In this document: piece by piece, positions 27,442-36,824 of the stretch | How positions within the stretch are numbered: position 1 is the first letter of the stretch | Layout: the number at the start of each line of letters is the position of its first letter | Source: an uncultured Maribacter sp. | Lineage (GTDB): Bacteria; Bacteroidota; Bacteroidia; Flavobacteriales; Flavobacteriaceae | Assembly: GCA_947498505.1 (NCBI GenBank) | Contig: CANMKG010000003.1 | Location: 1-64,000 of the forward strand | DNA length: 64,000 nt | Reading direction: 5' to 3' | Made by a program: the position numbers and the translations under genes | The notes under the pieces: model-generated | What the model saw: the letters and a program-made list of their open reading frames with translations, nothing else | Database searches by the model: none | Told to the model about the DNA's origin: nothing

Positions 27442-29298
27442 TTACTCTGTTGCTTGCCAAACATTATTGTTACTATCTATATCGGCCATTAATTGTGAAG
27501 GATCTATAACTACTGCTTTAACAGTTTTTCCAGGGGAACTAACGTTAAAACTATAGGTAGGATATGCCCAAGCCCAATCTTTTAAAACTGTTCTTTTAAG
27601 TTGCGGATAAGGGTTTTCTTTTTCACCACGCATTATTTGTAACGGAATGTAAAAAATTTCTTGAGAACCATCGTTATAAACAACCATAATATCTTGTGGC
27701 ATCGGCATAAGGCCAATACGTTCTAAAGTAATTTTGGTTGAATCATCACTTTCCTTTTCCACAGATTTAATTCCGTAATCAATGGTATTTGTTGTCTGCG
27801 TCCAATCCGTTAAATACCAATCTAATTCAAATCCAGATATTTTTTCAGCAGTACGTTTAATGTCATTCGGAATAGGGTGTTTAAATTTAAAGTCTTCATA
27901 ATACTTTCGAATAGTTTGCATTAGTTTGTCCTGTCCAATAACATACCCTAATTGTGATAGAAAAATTGAGCCTTTACTATATGCAGAAATACCATAGGCA
28001 AAATTTAAATCGTAACGGTCTGCATGTGTAGTTTGTGGCTGTTCTTTGCCTGAAGTTGCTAATTTTATATATCCATTATAAGTTCCTTCAAACGGATTTT
28101 CTTTTGCCTGATTCATGATTTGATTCATGCAAAGCGATGAAATAAATGTAGTAAAACCTTCATCCATCCATTCGTGTTTAGATTCGTTGGTTGCTAAAAT
28201 ATGTTGAAACCACGAGTGCGCCATTTCATGAACGGTAACCCCAACAAGACTACCAAATTTACGTTCACCCGTAATTAATGTTGCCATAGCATACTCCATA
28301 CCACCGTCTCCACCTTGAATTATAGAATATTGATTATAAGGGTATTTACCTATGTTTTTACTGAAAAATTGCATGGTTTCAGCTGCTTTAGGTTGTAAAT
28401 TTTTCCAATTTTCCTTAATTTCATCATTATCCTTATACAAAAAGTGAAGTAGTGGTCCTCCATCAACTTGTAGTGTATCATGAATATATTCTGGATCTGC
28501 TGCCCACGTAAAATCGTGAACCATAGGTGCTTTAAAATGCCATGTTAAGGTTTTTCCTTTCTGTTTTTTTACCTTACTTCCCTTTGGTTCATAACCATGC
28601 CCAATTTCTTGAGGGTTTTGTAAATATCCGGATCCACCAATTGTGTATTTTTTGTTTAAAGTAATTTTTACATCAAAATCACCCCATACGCCATGAAATT
28701 CTCTTGCAATATAAGGGTCTGCATGCCACCCTTCAAAATCATATTCAGCTAATTTTGGATACCATTGACTCATAGAAAGTGCAACACCTTCTTTATTGTT
28801 TCTTCCTGAACGACGTATTTGAACAGGAACCTGACCTTTGAACTCCATTTCTAATGTAGTTTTTGCTCCAGGAGCAAGAGGTTTTGCTAAGGTTACAACT
28901 AACACCGTTCCTTCCTCATTAAAGGAAAGTGTTTCACCATCTTGCTTTAGTGAAACGGCATGCAAAAATCCAATTTCTTCAGGTGATAAGGAAGCTATTC
29001 TGCTTTTGCCATCAACAAACATTCTACCGTCTGGATCAGCAATATTTTGCAGTCTAACATCCATTTCACTACCTGGTTGAAAGGCATTGAAATACAAATG
29101 ATAGTATACTTTGTTTAGTTCATCAGGAGAGTTATTAGTATACACTAACTTTTGCGTTCCAGAATATTGATAATTTTCAACATCCATGAAAACATCCATA
29201 GTGTAATCAACCTCTTGCTGCCAATATCCTTTGTTTTGACCCATGGCCGAAAGAAAGAATAAACCAATAAAGGATAAAGCCAATATACTTTTTCTCAT
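27442..29298 (-). CDS. M1 family metallopeptidase
   Basis: 618 residues from ATG 29298 (MRKSILALSFIGLFFLSAMGQ signal peptide). The frame runs 21 codons further upstream into the preceding gene, which is not expected to be used. The exopeptidase motif GGMEYA is at about 332-337. The zinc site HEMAH is at about 357-361 with the third ligand Glu380 (HEWMDEGF), the normal HExxH-x18-E spacing. It is a secreted, presumably periplasmic or surface aminopeptidase-type enzyme. The N-terminal ~300 residues are the beta-saddle domain of M1 enzymes. It follows the S8 protease gene by 4 bp, so the two are one operon, suggesting joint protein or peptide digestion. Confidence 0.93.
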   Translation of the reverse strand: MRKSILALSFIGLFFLSAMGQNKGYWQQEVDYTMDVFMDVENYQYSGTQKLVYTNNSPDELNKVYYHLYFNAFQPGSEMDVRLQNIADPDGRMFVDGKSRIASLSPEEIGFLHAVSLKQDGETLSFNEEGTVLVVTLAKPLAPGAKTTLEMEFKGQVPVQIRRSGRNNKEGVALSMSQWYPKLAEYDFEGWHADPYIAREFHGVWGDFDVKITLNKKYTIGGSGYLQNPQEIGHGYEPKGSKVKKQKGKTLTWHFKAPMVHDFTWAADPEYIHDTLQVDGGPLLHFLYKDNDEIKENWKNLQPKAAETMQFFSKNIGKYPYNQYSIIQGGDGGMEYAMATLITGERKFGSLVGVTVHEMAHSWFQHILATNESKHEWMDEGFTTFISSLCMNQIMNQAKENPFEGTYNGYIKLATSGKEQPQTTHADRYDLNFAYGISAYSKGSIFLSQLGYVIGQDKLMQTIRKYYEDFKFKHPIPNDIKRTAEKISGFELDWYLTDWTQTTNTIDYGIKSVEKESDDSTKITLERIGLMPMPQDIMVVYNDGSQEIFYIPLQIMRGEKENPYPQLKRTVLKDWAWAYPTYSFNVSSPGKTVKAVVIDPSQLMADIDSNNNVWQATE

Positions 29299-29302
29299 TT
29301 TT

Positions 29303-30934
29303 TTATAATTTGATTTTACCAGAAGCAACCCCGTTTGCCATAATAAGTGCGTTATAGGCATTTGCTATTTTCCCAGAGGTAGATATCTTATCTAATGTTG
29401 AGGTTTTTGAAGCGTCACCGCCTAAAACCACGGTAGCCGCAATAGGAAGACCTGACTTTAAAATGATTTTTTTAACCTGAGCAGCTGTTAGTTTAGGGTA
29501 TTGCGACATTACTAATGCTGCAAGACCTGCAACAGCTGGAGAGGCCATTGAAGTACCAGGCATGTGCTTGTATTCATTATTCGGTACAGTAGAGTAAATA
29601 TCTGTACCAGGAGCAAAGATATCCACGTTTACTTTTCCGTAGTTAGAATATGAAGCAACTAGGTTAGAACCGTATTTAGGGTCAAGAGCCCCAACAGTTA
29701 TAACGTTGTCAGCGATTTCAGCACCATTGTTTACTTGATCGTTTGGAAAATTAGGATTGCTAGGGTCGTCAAGATCAGCACCATCATTCCCTGCAGCGTG
29801 AACAATTAAAACATCTTTTGAAGCGGCATATTTAATGGCTTCATAAACCCAATCTGCTTTTGGAGAGAACGACTTTCCGAAGCTACAGTTAATAATTTTT
29901 GCCCCGTTATCTACAGCATAACGTATACCTAACGCAATGTCTTTATCATATTCATCTCCATTTGGAACCGCTCTAATACTCATTATAGCAACGTTATTAG
30001 CAATACCGTCTGCACCTTTACCGTTGTTACGCTCCGCGGCTATAATTCCTGCAACATGACTACCGTGGCTTTCATCATCAACCCTGTTTTGTGGATTTCC
30101 GTCTCCATATTTTGTGTCCATAATATCATATGGATTATCGCCTACGCTTTCTCTTCCATTAAAATCTACGTTTAAATTATAGTTTGCTCTCTCCGTAAAA
30201 TATTTAATGCCACCTTCTAATTCTTTAATTACTTCCGGAATGTTATCAGCATAAGAGAACATTTGTGTAAGTACTGCTATGTTTTGTTTCATAGCATCAT
30301 CTTTAGCCTCAATTGAGGCTAAATCTTTTTGAGAATAGGCGTCTTTTCCAAGTTCTTTTTTAACGGCTTCATCAGCATTTTTTACGGTTTGTAAAATTTG
30401 CTCATACTGCTGTTTGTTGGCAAGTGTTTCTGGATATTCTTTGTCGATTTTTGCTTTTGCCTTTGCCAAAGATTGTTCATCTCCAATTTTAAGACGCAGC
30501 ATACGAGGGTATTCTAATTGCTCGTTATATGACTCTCCTAAAAAGTTATACCCATGAATGTCATCAACATAACCATTTTTGTCATCATCTATACCATTAC
30601 CCGGTTTTTCTTTTTTGTTCGTCCAAAGTACACCATCTAGGTCTTCATGTTTTAAATCCACACCAGAATCTAATACAGCAACAATTACTTTGGTTCCTTT
30701 TTTGTTTTTTATGATTTCTTTATATGCCTTTTCAACACTCATTCCAGGAATAGTGTCTGTAACAATATCTTTGTGCCCCCAACTTTGTTTTTCTTTTTCT
30801 GTTAGGTCGGATATTTTTAATGGAGTAGCATCAATATTTTCTATTGGAGTGGTAATAAGTGTTGTAGCACCACAACCATACATAAAGATTGCAGTTGATA
30901 ATCCTAAAGCGGATTTACATAATTTAGATGTCAT
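29303..30934 (-). CDS. S8 family serine peptidase (subtilisin-like lipoprotein) with a large insertion
   Basis: 543 residues with a lipoprotein signal (AIFMYGC, Cys21). The subtilase triad is Asp89 (VAVLDSGVD), His290 (SHGSHVAG) and the Ser in PGTSMASPAVAGLAAL, with the oxyanion Asn in HAAGNDGAD. The Asp-His distance is about 200 residues, whereas compact subtilisins have a few tens. The extra part (about 130-285) is charged and helical, with NKQQYEQILQTVKNADEAV and similar segments. A short N-terminal stretch before the domain may be a vestigial propeptide. Probably anchored in the outer membrane or periplasm. First gene of an operon with the M1 peptidase. Confidence 0.92.
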   Translation of the reverse strand: MTSKLCKSALGLSTAIFMYGCGATTLITTPIENIDATPLKISDLTEKEKQSWGHKDIVTDTIPGMSVEKAYKEIIKNKKGTKVIVAVLDSGVDLKHEDLDGVLWTNKKEKPGNGIDDDKNGYVDDIHGYNFLGESYNEQLEYPRMLRLKIGDEQSLAKAKAKIDKEYPETLANKQQYEQILQTVKNADEAVKKELGKDAYSQKDLASIEAKDDAMKQNIAVLTQMFSYADNIPEVIKELEGGIKYFTERANYNLNVDFNGRESVGDNPYDIMDTKYGDGNPQNRVDDESHGSHVAGIIAAERNNGKGADGIANNVAIMSIRAVPNGDEYDKDIALGIRYAVDNGAKIINCSFGKSFSPKADWVYEAIKYAASKDVLIVHAAGNDGADLDDPSNPNFPNDQVNNGAEIADNVITVGALDPKYGSNLVASYSNYGKVNVDIFAPGTDIYSTVPNNEYKHMPGTSMASPAVAGLAALVMSQYPKLTAAQVKKIILKSGLPIAATVVLGGDASKTSTLDKISTSGKIANAYNALIMANGVASGKIKL

Positions 30935-31019
30935 ACAAATTATTTAATGTTAGTGTATTTGTTTATTTTATTTAGCCCAAATTGAAGGTACGTAATGTAC
31001 GAATTTCTGGTAACATTAC

Positions 31020-31880
31020 TCAATTGAAAAGTTGGTCAAAAGTGTGTATATCCTTTAATCTAACTCCTTTTTCAGTGTTTTTTAGTGTGCAAATTTCGTT
31101 GTGTGCATCATGCTCAAAGAAAATGTAATAATTGTTTTCAACAGCCTGTTTTAAAAAACGTTCTTTTTCTGATAACGAAATAAGTGGTCTAGTATCATAA
31201 CCAATAATATAAGGCAAGGGAATATGCCCAACGGTAGCGATTAAATCGGCCATGAATACAATAGTTTTGCCTTTATATGTAATATGAGGAAGCATTTGTT
31301 TTTCGGTATGTCCATCTATAAAAAGAATATCAAACCCTAACTCAGATTTTTCTAAGTAATTAGCACCTCCTTTTTCAATAAAATGTAATTGACCACTTTC
31401 TTGCATGGGTAAAAGGTTTTCTTTTAAAAACGATGCTTTTTCTCTCGCATTAGGGTTTGTTGCCCATTCCCAATGGTTTTTATTTGTCCATAAGCGAGCA
31501 TTTTTAAAAGCGGGCTCATACCCTGTTTTATTTTTATTCCATTGAATTGTACCACCACAATGGTCAAAATGTAAATGCGTCATAAATACATCAGTTATAT
31601 CATCACGATGAAACCCATGTTTTTTGAGTGACTTATCTATCGAGTGGTCTCCCCATTGATAATAATAGCCAAAAAATTTATCAGATTGTTTATTACCCAT
31701 TCCTGTATCTATAAGAATGAGTTTATTACCGTCTTCAATAAGTAAACTACGAGCAGCTAAATCTATTAGATTATTGTTGTCAGCGGGATTTGTTCTATTC
31801 CAGATTGTTTTAGGAACAATACCAAACATAGCACCACCATCCAGCTTAAAGTTCCCAGTTTCAATAGGGTATAATTTCAT
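31020..31880 (-). CDS. MBL fold metallo-hydrolase
   Basis: 286 residues, no signal peptide. The metal-binding motif is HLHFDHCGG (His112, His114, Asp116, His117), preceded by LILIDTGMGNK and followed by LFIDGHTEKQMLPHI (third His) and FFEHDAH (late His). The layout is that of AHL-lactonase/AidC- or AttM-like hydrolases in the metallo-beta-lactamase superfamily. The real substrate is not evident; lactonase activity is only one possibility. Single gene, with an 85-bp gap to the S8 gene. Confidence 0.87.
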   Translation of the reverse strand: MKLYPIETGNFKLDGGAMFGIVPKTIWNRTNPADNNNLIDLAARSLLIEDGNKLILIDTGMGNKQSDKFFGYYYQWGDHSIDKSLKKHGFHRDDITDVFMTHLHFDHCGGTIQWNKNKTGYEPAFKNARLWTNKNHWEWATNPNAREKASFLKENLLPMQESGQLHFIEKGGANYLEKSELGFDILFIDGHTEKQMLPHITYKGKTIVFMADLIATVGHIPLPYIIGYDTRPLISLSEKERFLKQAVENNYYIFFEHDAHNEICTLKNTEKGVRLKDIHTFDQLFN

Positions 31881-31994
31881 AAAAACACTTGGTTAAAGTA
31901 GGTGCAAATTATGAAAACCTAGTTATTTATTTAAGAAATAGGCTTGTTTTAACAAGGTTTTGGGTATTTTAATTAAGAGATATTTAAATTATAA

Positions 31995-32228
31995 TTAACC
32001 ATTAAATCGTTCTGTTTTTAGAACATTAACCGAAATATCATCAAGAGAAACTTGATATTGTTTACCAGCAGCCAGATTATAAAAATGAACGGCAGATTCT
32101 CTTTTAATTTTTCCGATTAAAAGTTCTTCATCAATCTCGCCACTTTCCTGTCGCCAAGTAAAAATTGAATTTTGTTGAATTTGAATAACGCTGTGGTTTG
32201 CTAAAAATTGGGCAATATAGGTAGTCAT
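31995..32228 (-). CDS. Conserved small hypothetical protein
   Basis: 77 residues, soluble, no Cys and no signal. The sequence (QFLANHSVIQIQQNSIFTW ... HFYNLAAGKQYQVSLDDIS) suggests a small mixed alpha/beta protein. I do not recognise a family. It is a free-standing gene whose ATG faces the antiporter gene across a 175-bp divergent gap. It has normal codon use and no competing longer frame, which supports it being real. Confidence 0.55.
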   Translation of the reverse strand: MTTYIAQFLANHSVIQIQQNSIFTWRQESGEIDEELLIGKIKRESAVHFYNLAAGKQYQVSLDDISVNVLKTERFNG

Positions 32229-32403
32229 TTTAAATAGGGGAATTTTGTTAATAATATACTACGGGATCGAAAGTAAAAAAAATTTTTTTTCGATTTTGTT
32301 TATTGTTGTGAAAGTTGCTAAAAATGATGACTTATTTCATTGAAATTATGTTTCATGTAATTTCAATTAAGTTTAATTAGTATTTTTACTTAAAACAGCA
32401 TAT

Positions 32404-34224
32404 ATGTTAGAACTTGCAGGTATTATTATTCTTGGGATTATTGCGCAATGGGTTGCGTGGCGACTAAAATTACCAGCAATTTTACCCTTAATATTAATTG
32501 GCCTTTTAGTTGGTCCGTTTGCGACCTTATATACTGAGGGTGGTGAAAAATTGATTGAACCCGTTTGGAATGGAAAAAAAGGATTGTTTCCCGGTGATGG
32601 TCTATACAATTTTGTTTCTCTAGCAATTAGCATTATTCTTTTTGAAGGGGGGTTAACATTAAAGCGTTCTGAGATAGTTAATGTTGGTCCTGTAATCACA
32701 AAGTTGATAACCGTAGGTTCTGTAGTAACTTTTTTTGGCGCGGGCATGGCTGCGCATTATGTTTTTGAACTTTCATGGCAAATTTCTTTTCTTTTTTCAG
32801 CGCTTATAATAGTTACGGGTCCAACCGTAATTACTCCTATTTTGAGAAATATTCCTTTAAAAAAGGATGTCTCAACGGTTTTAAAATGGGAAGGTATTCT
32901 TATTGATCCTATTGGTGCATTGGTAGCGGTTTTGGTATTTGAATTTATTAGTGTTGGTGAAGGAAGCGCATTTACACAAACTGCATTAATTGAATTTGGT
33001 AAAATATTACTTTTTGGTACCACCTTTGGATTTACGTTTGCGCATGCTTTGGCTTTCGCAATTAAGAAAAATTTTATTCCACATTATTTACTTAACGTAG
33101 TATCCCTTTCTGTAGTGTTATTGGTATTTGTAGAATCAGATATTTTTGCACATGAGTCTGGCTTATTGGCAGTTGTGGTTATGGGAATGGTTTTAGGTAA
33201 TATGAAATTACCAAACATAAAAGAGCTACTTTATTTTAAAGAATCTCTTAGTGTTATTTTAATATCAATCTTGTTTATTTTACTTGCTGCAAATATTAAT
33301 ATTAGCGATTTACAATTGTTAATGAACTGGAAAACAGTAATGTTATTTGCTGTAGTAGTTTTTTTAATTCGTCCGTTAGGAGTCTTTTTAAGTACGCAAG
33401 GATCAGACTTAAAACTCAATGAAAGGTTGTTCATTGGTTGGGTAGGGCCTAGAGGTATTGTTGCGGCGGGTATAGCTTCATTGTTTGGTTCTAAATTGTT
33501 GCTAAAAGGAGAACCTGGGGCAGAGTATATTACGCCACTTGTATTCATGATTGTTTTGGGGACAGTTTTATTAAACGCAACAACAGCTAGGTTTTTTGCA
33601 AAAATAATAGGGGTGTTTTTAAAGAAGTCGGAAGGTGTTTTAATTATTGGAGCATCAAAAGTATCGTTGCTAATTGCTAATTATTTAAAGCAAAACAATA
33701 GACATGTTGTGTTGATTGATAACAACCAATCTAACATTGAAAAGGCTCAAGAACTAGGTATTGAAGCTATTGTATCTAATATTTATGCGGACTCACTTAC
33801 TGATAATATTGAGCTTAACGATATGGGTTATTTAATGGCATTAACTGGAAATTCAGATATTAACAAGTTTGCTATAGATAAATTTCAAAAGCAATTTGGT
33901 GAAAATGGAGCTTTTAGATTGGTGGATGTTAACGAAATGAAGAATCCTGAGAATAGTCCAGAAGAGGCTTTGTTTACGCGAACAGATGATTTTATAAAAC
34001 TAACAGATGTTGCTAGAAAGTATCCTTCAATAAATGAAATAGAGCTTGAAAATAAAGAACATTACCATAAACTAATTGAAATTACGAAGAATGATAATGA
34101 TATTATACCCTTGTTTATCAAAAGCTTAGATAATAATTTGGCAATAATATCTGCCTTTAGTAAGAATGCTATTGACGTTAAGGAAGGTTATAAGCTGGTG
34201 TATTTGGGAAAGGTGTTTGATTAA
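32404..34224 (+). CDS. CPA1-type Na+/H+ antiporter with C-terminal TrkA-N domain
   Basis: 606 residues. About 11-12 membrane helices occupy residues 1-405, with family segments ITGPTVITPILRN, EGILIDPIGALVAVL (ion-binding Asp) and GWVGPRGIVAAGIASL. Residues about 415-530 form a TrkA-N (RCK) nucleotide-binding domain (GVLIIGASKVSLLIANYL ... VVLIDNNQSNIEKA). The C-terminal piece may be a TrkA-C-like end. It exchanges Na+ or K+ for H+ across the inner membrane, and the cytoplasmic RCK part probably gates it by nucleotide. Single gene. Confidence 0.9.
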   Translation: MLELAGIIILGIIAQWVAWRLKLPAILPLILIGLLVGPFATLYTEGGEKLIEPVWNGKKGLFPGDGLYNFVSLAISIILFEGGLTLKRSEIVNVGPVITKLITVGSVVTFFGAGMAAHYVFELSWQISFLFSALIIVTGPTVITPILRNIPLKKDVSTVLKWEGILIDPIGALVAVLVFEFISVGEGSAFTQTALIEFGKILLFGTTFGFTFAHALAFAIKKNFIPHYLLNVVSLSVVLLVFVESDIFAHESGLLAVVVMGMVLGNMKLPNIKELLYFKESLSVILISILFILLAANINISDLQLLMNWKTVMLFAVVVFLIRPLGVFLSTQGSDLKLNERLFIGWVGPRGIVAAGIASLFGSKLLLKGEPGAEYITPLVFMIVLGTVLLNATTARFFAKIIGVFLKKSEGVLIIGASKVSLLIANYLKQNNRHVVLIDNNQSNIEKAQELGIEAIVSNIYADSLTDNIELNDMGYLMALTGNSDINKFAIDKFQKQFGENGAFRLVDVNEMKNPENSPEEALFTRTDDFIKLTDVARKYPSINEIELENKEHYHKLIEITKNDNDIIPLFIKSLDNNLAIISAFSKNAIDVKEGYKLVYLGKVFD

Positions 34225-34327
34225 TTTAAAAAGAGATTAAAATCTATAAAGAACACAATATGTAGAAAAAATACTCGTTTTGGTTGAGAATAAAATCTAA
34301 AATATTAACTATAAACCAAAACAAATT

Positions 34328-34690
34328 ATGAAAAAACTATTTTTATTTCTCGCCTTAGGAGCTTCAGTTGCATTTACAAGTTGTAATAAAGATGATGATT
34401 CTCCAAATTCTAATGATGAAATTGTAGGCACATGGATTGATAGGTTTGAGGAAGGCGATTCTTATGTTGATACTTATGTCTTCAATGGAGATAACACTGG
34501 AAATTTTACTGGAGTTGAAGGAGGAGAAGTTATTGACAATGATTCTTTCACTTGGAGTAAAGTATTTGACAAATATTTAGTAACATACGATTACGACAAA
34601 ACAGATGTTGAAACATATACCATTGGAGAAATAGACGGAGAAAAGGTCCTTTTATATGATGGTGAAGAACCTTCGGGAATAAAGCAATAA
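34328..34690 (+). CDS. Small lipocalin-like lipoprotein
   Basis: 120 residues with a lipoprotein signal (MKKLFLFLALGASVAFTSC, Cys19) followed by an Asp/Asn-rich linker (NKDDDSPNSNDE). The mature part begins EIVGTWIDRF, the typical opening of small lipocalin-like domains of Bacteroidota, and alternates strands such as TYVFNGDNTGNFTG and KYLVTYDYDKTDVETYTIG. It is very acidic. The acidic, Cys-proximal linker (SDDD-like) fits outer-membrane or surface lipoproteins. The ligand is unknown. It is followed by a strong terminator. Confidence 0.75.
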   Translation: MKKLFLFLALGASVAFTSCNKDDDSPNSNDEIVGTWIDRFEEGDSYVDTYVFNGDNTGNFTGVEGGEVIDNDSFTWSKVFDKYLVTYDYDKTDVETYTIGEIDGEKVLLYDGEEPSGIKQ

Positions 34691-34703
34691 TCCCTTAACA
34701 TAA

Positions 34704-34734
34704 AAAAACCCTCCGAAATTTTCAGAGGGTTTTT
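34704..34734. terminator. Bidirectional rho-independent terminator
   Basis: AAAAACCCTC (34704-34713) pairs with GAGGGTTTTT (34725-34734) around an 11-nt loop. It lies 14 bp after the lipocalin-like gene and 5 bp past the lepA stop, so it can end both convergent transcripts. Confidence 0.92.
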
Positions 34735-34738
34735 AGTT

Positions 34739-36535
34739 TTAATCATTCAATTTTAGTACAGCCATAAACGCCTCTTGTGGTACTTCTACATTACCAACTT
34801 GGCGCATACGTTTTTTCCCTTTTTTCTGCTTTTCTAAAAGCTTACGTTTACGAGAAATATCACCACCATAACATTTTGCTGTAACATCTTTACGTAAGGC
34901 TTTTGTAGTTTCTCTAGAAATTATTTTAGCACCAATTGCAGCCTGAATAGGAATATCAAACTGTTGTCTTGGTATTAATTCTTTTAGTTTTTCACACATT
35001 TTTTTACCAATGGTAACTGCATTATCTGCATGAATAAGTGCAGAAAGTGCATCAACTGGTTGCGCATTTAATAAAATGTCAACACGTACAAGTTTTGAAG
35101 CGCGCATACCTATTGGAGCATAATCAAACGAGGCATAACCCTTAGAAACCGTTTTTAATCGGTCATAAAAGTCAAAAACAATTTCTGCTAAAGGCATATC
35201 AAAATTTAACTCAACCCGCTCTGTAGTTAAATATGTTTGATTAGTTATTTGTCCTCTTTTCTCGATACACAACGACATTACGTTACCAACAAAATCAGCT
35301 TTGGTAATAATTGTGGCTTTTATATAAGGTTCTTCAACACGATCAATACTAGAAGGGTCTGGCAAATCTGTAGGATTGTTTACAATAATTGCTTCTTCTG
35401 GATTTTTACGAGTGTACGCATAGTAACTAACATTTGGAACAGTAGTAATAACTGTCATGTTAAACTCACGTTCTAAACGTTCTTGGATAATTTCCATATG
35501 AAGCATTCCTAAGAAACCACATCGAAAACCAAAACCTAATGCAGCACTACTTTCTGGAGCAAACACTAATGAAGCATCATTAAGCTGTAACTTTTCCATT
35601 GAGGCGCGCAGTTCCTCAAACTCATCAGTATCAACAGGATATATACCTGCAAAAACCATGGGTTTTACATCTTCAAAACCTTCAATCGCGTTTTGAGTTG
35701 GTTTGGCAGCATCAGTGATGGTGTCACCCACTTTTACTTCACGAGCATCTTTTATACCGGTAATTAAATATCCAACATCACCAGCTTTAATACTTTGTTT
35801 AGGTTCTTGTGTAAGTTTTAATGTTCCAACTTCATCAGCAAAATAGCTTTTGTCAGTTGCTACAAATTTTATTTTTTGCCCTTTTGTAATTTCTCCATTG
35901 ATAACTCTAAAATAGGTTTCTACTCCTCTGAAAGGGTTATAAACAGAATCAAAAACCAAAGCTTGTAAGGGTTCATTTGGCTCTCCTTCAGGAGCAGGAA
36001 TACGCTCAATTATTGCTGCTAATATCTCTTCAATACCAATACCAGTTTTTGCACTAGCAGGTATAACTTCTTCAGCATCGCACCCTAAAAGATCTACAAT
36101 GTCGTCCGTAACTTCTTCTGGGTTTGCACTAGGTAAATCAACTTTATTTAGGACTGGAATAATTTCTAAATCGTTTTCAAGTGCTAAATATAAATTAGAT
36201 ATTGTTTGCGCTTGAATACTCTGTGCCGCATCAACAACTAGTAGTGCTCCTTCGCATGCTGCAATAGATCTTGAAACTTCATATGAAAAATCTACGTGGC
36301 CAGGAGTATCAATTAAATTTAAGATGTATTCTTCGCCATTGTAATTATAGTTCATTTGAATGGCATGACTTTTAATGGTAATACCACGCTCCCTTTCCAA
36401 ATCCATATTGTCAAGTAATTGCTCTTTTTTCTCTCGATCAGTTACGGATCCAGTAAAATCTAAAAGACGATCAGCAAGTGTACTCTTACCGTGATCAATA
36501 TGTGCTATGATGCAAAAATTCCGAATCTTTTTCAT
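34739..36535 (-). CDS. lepA: Elongation factor 4 (LepA)
   Basis: 598 residues, the normal length. The GTPase G1 motif is [14 protein letters not shown], the switch region is [14 protein letters not shown]3 is DTPGHVDF and G4 is NKVDLP. The LepA-specific C-terminal end [19 protein letters not shown] (with AKCYGGD) and [18 protein letters not shown] is complete. It is a ribosomal GTPase that remobilises or back-translocates stalled ribosomes and aids 30S biogenesis. It stands alone with its own strong promoter. Confidence 0.97.
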   Translation of the reverse strand: MKKIRNFCIIAHIDHGKSTLADRLLDFTGSVTDREKKEQLLDNMDLERERGITIKSHAIQMNYNYNGEEYILNLIDTPGHVDFSYEVSRSIAACEGALLVVDAAQSIQAQTISNLYLALENDLEIIPVLNKVDLPSANPEEVTDDIVDLLGCDAEEVIPASAKTGIGIEEILAAIIERIPAPEGEPNEPLQALVFDSVYNPFRGVETYFRVINGEITKGQKIKFVATDKSYFADEVGTLKLTQEPKQSIKAGDVGYLITGIKDAREVKVGDTITDAAKPTQNAIEGFEDVKPMVFAGIYPVDTDEFEELRASMEKLQLNDASLVFAPESSAALGFGFRCGFLGMLHMEIIQERLEREFNMTVITTVPNVSYYAYTRKNPEEAIIVNNPTDLPDPSSIDRVEEPYIKATIITKADFVGNVMSLCIEKRGQITNQTYLTTERVELNFDMPLAEIVFDFYDRLKTVSKGYASFDYAPIGMRASKLVRVDILLNAQPVDALSALIHADNAVTIGKKMCEKLKELIPRQQFDIPIQAAIGAKIISRETTKALRKDVTAKCYGGDISRKRKLLEKQKKGKKRMRQVGNVEVPQEAFMAVLKLND

Positions 36536-36599
36536 AAAAATTTAAATGAGCAATTACATTCTACACCTTTATAAATTAGGTATATATTAAAGCTAAATG

Positions 36600-36632
36600 C
36601 AAATATAACTTAATTTATAAGCGCGTGTCAAA
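36600..36632 (-). promoter_or_regulatory. Predicted promoter of lepA
   Basis: On the minus strand TTTG (complement of 36629-36632), a 21-bp spacer and TATATTTG (complement of 36600-36607) match the Bacteroidota consensus at both boxes. The ATG is about 64 bp downstream, leaving a real 5' leader. The box is flanked by a GCGCG...CGCG inverted repeat (36621-36639). Confidence 0.72.
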
Positions 36633-36824
36633 GGCGCGTTGTGTTTTTAATAGGAAAAAAGTTTAACAATTCAATAATCGGGAAGCCATGGCTATTAGGA
36701 TGTAAGAGTATTTTCTATAAATAGTGTAATACAACAGTGAAATTTTTAGTGGTTTATTTCGTTAAATTCGTAGGATTATTCGTGTAATCTTTGTTACTTG
36801 ATACCACAATACGACCACAATTTA

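Noticed and set aside
36798-36824. TTG start for the beta-barrel protein
   Set aside because: It would place nine polar residues before a good signal peptide that starts at ATG 36825.
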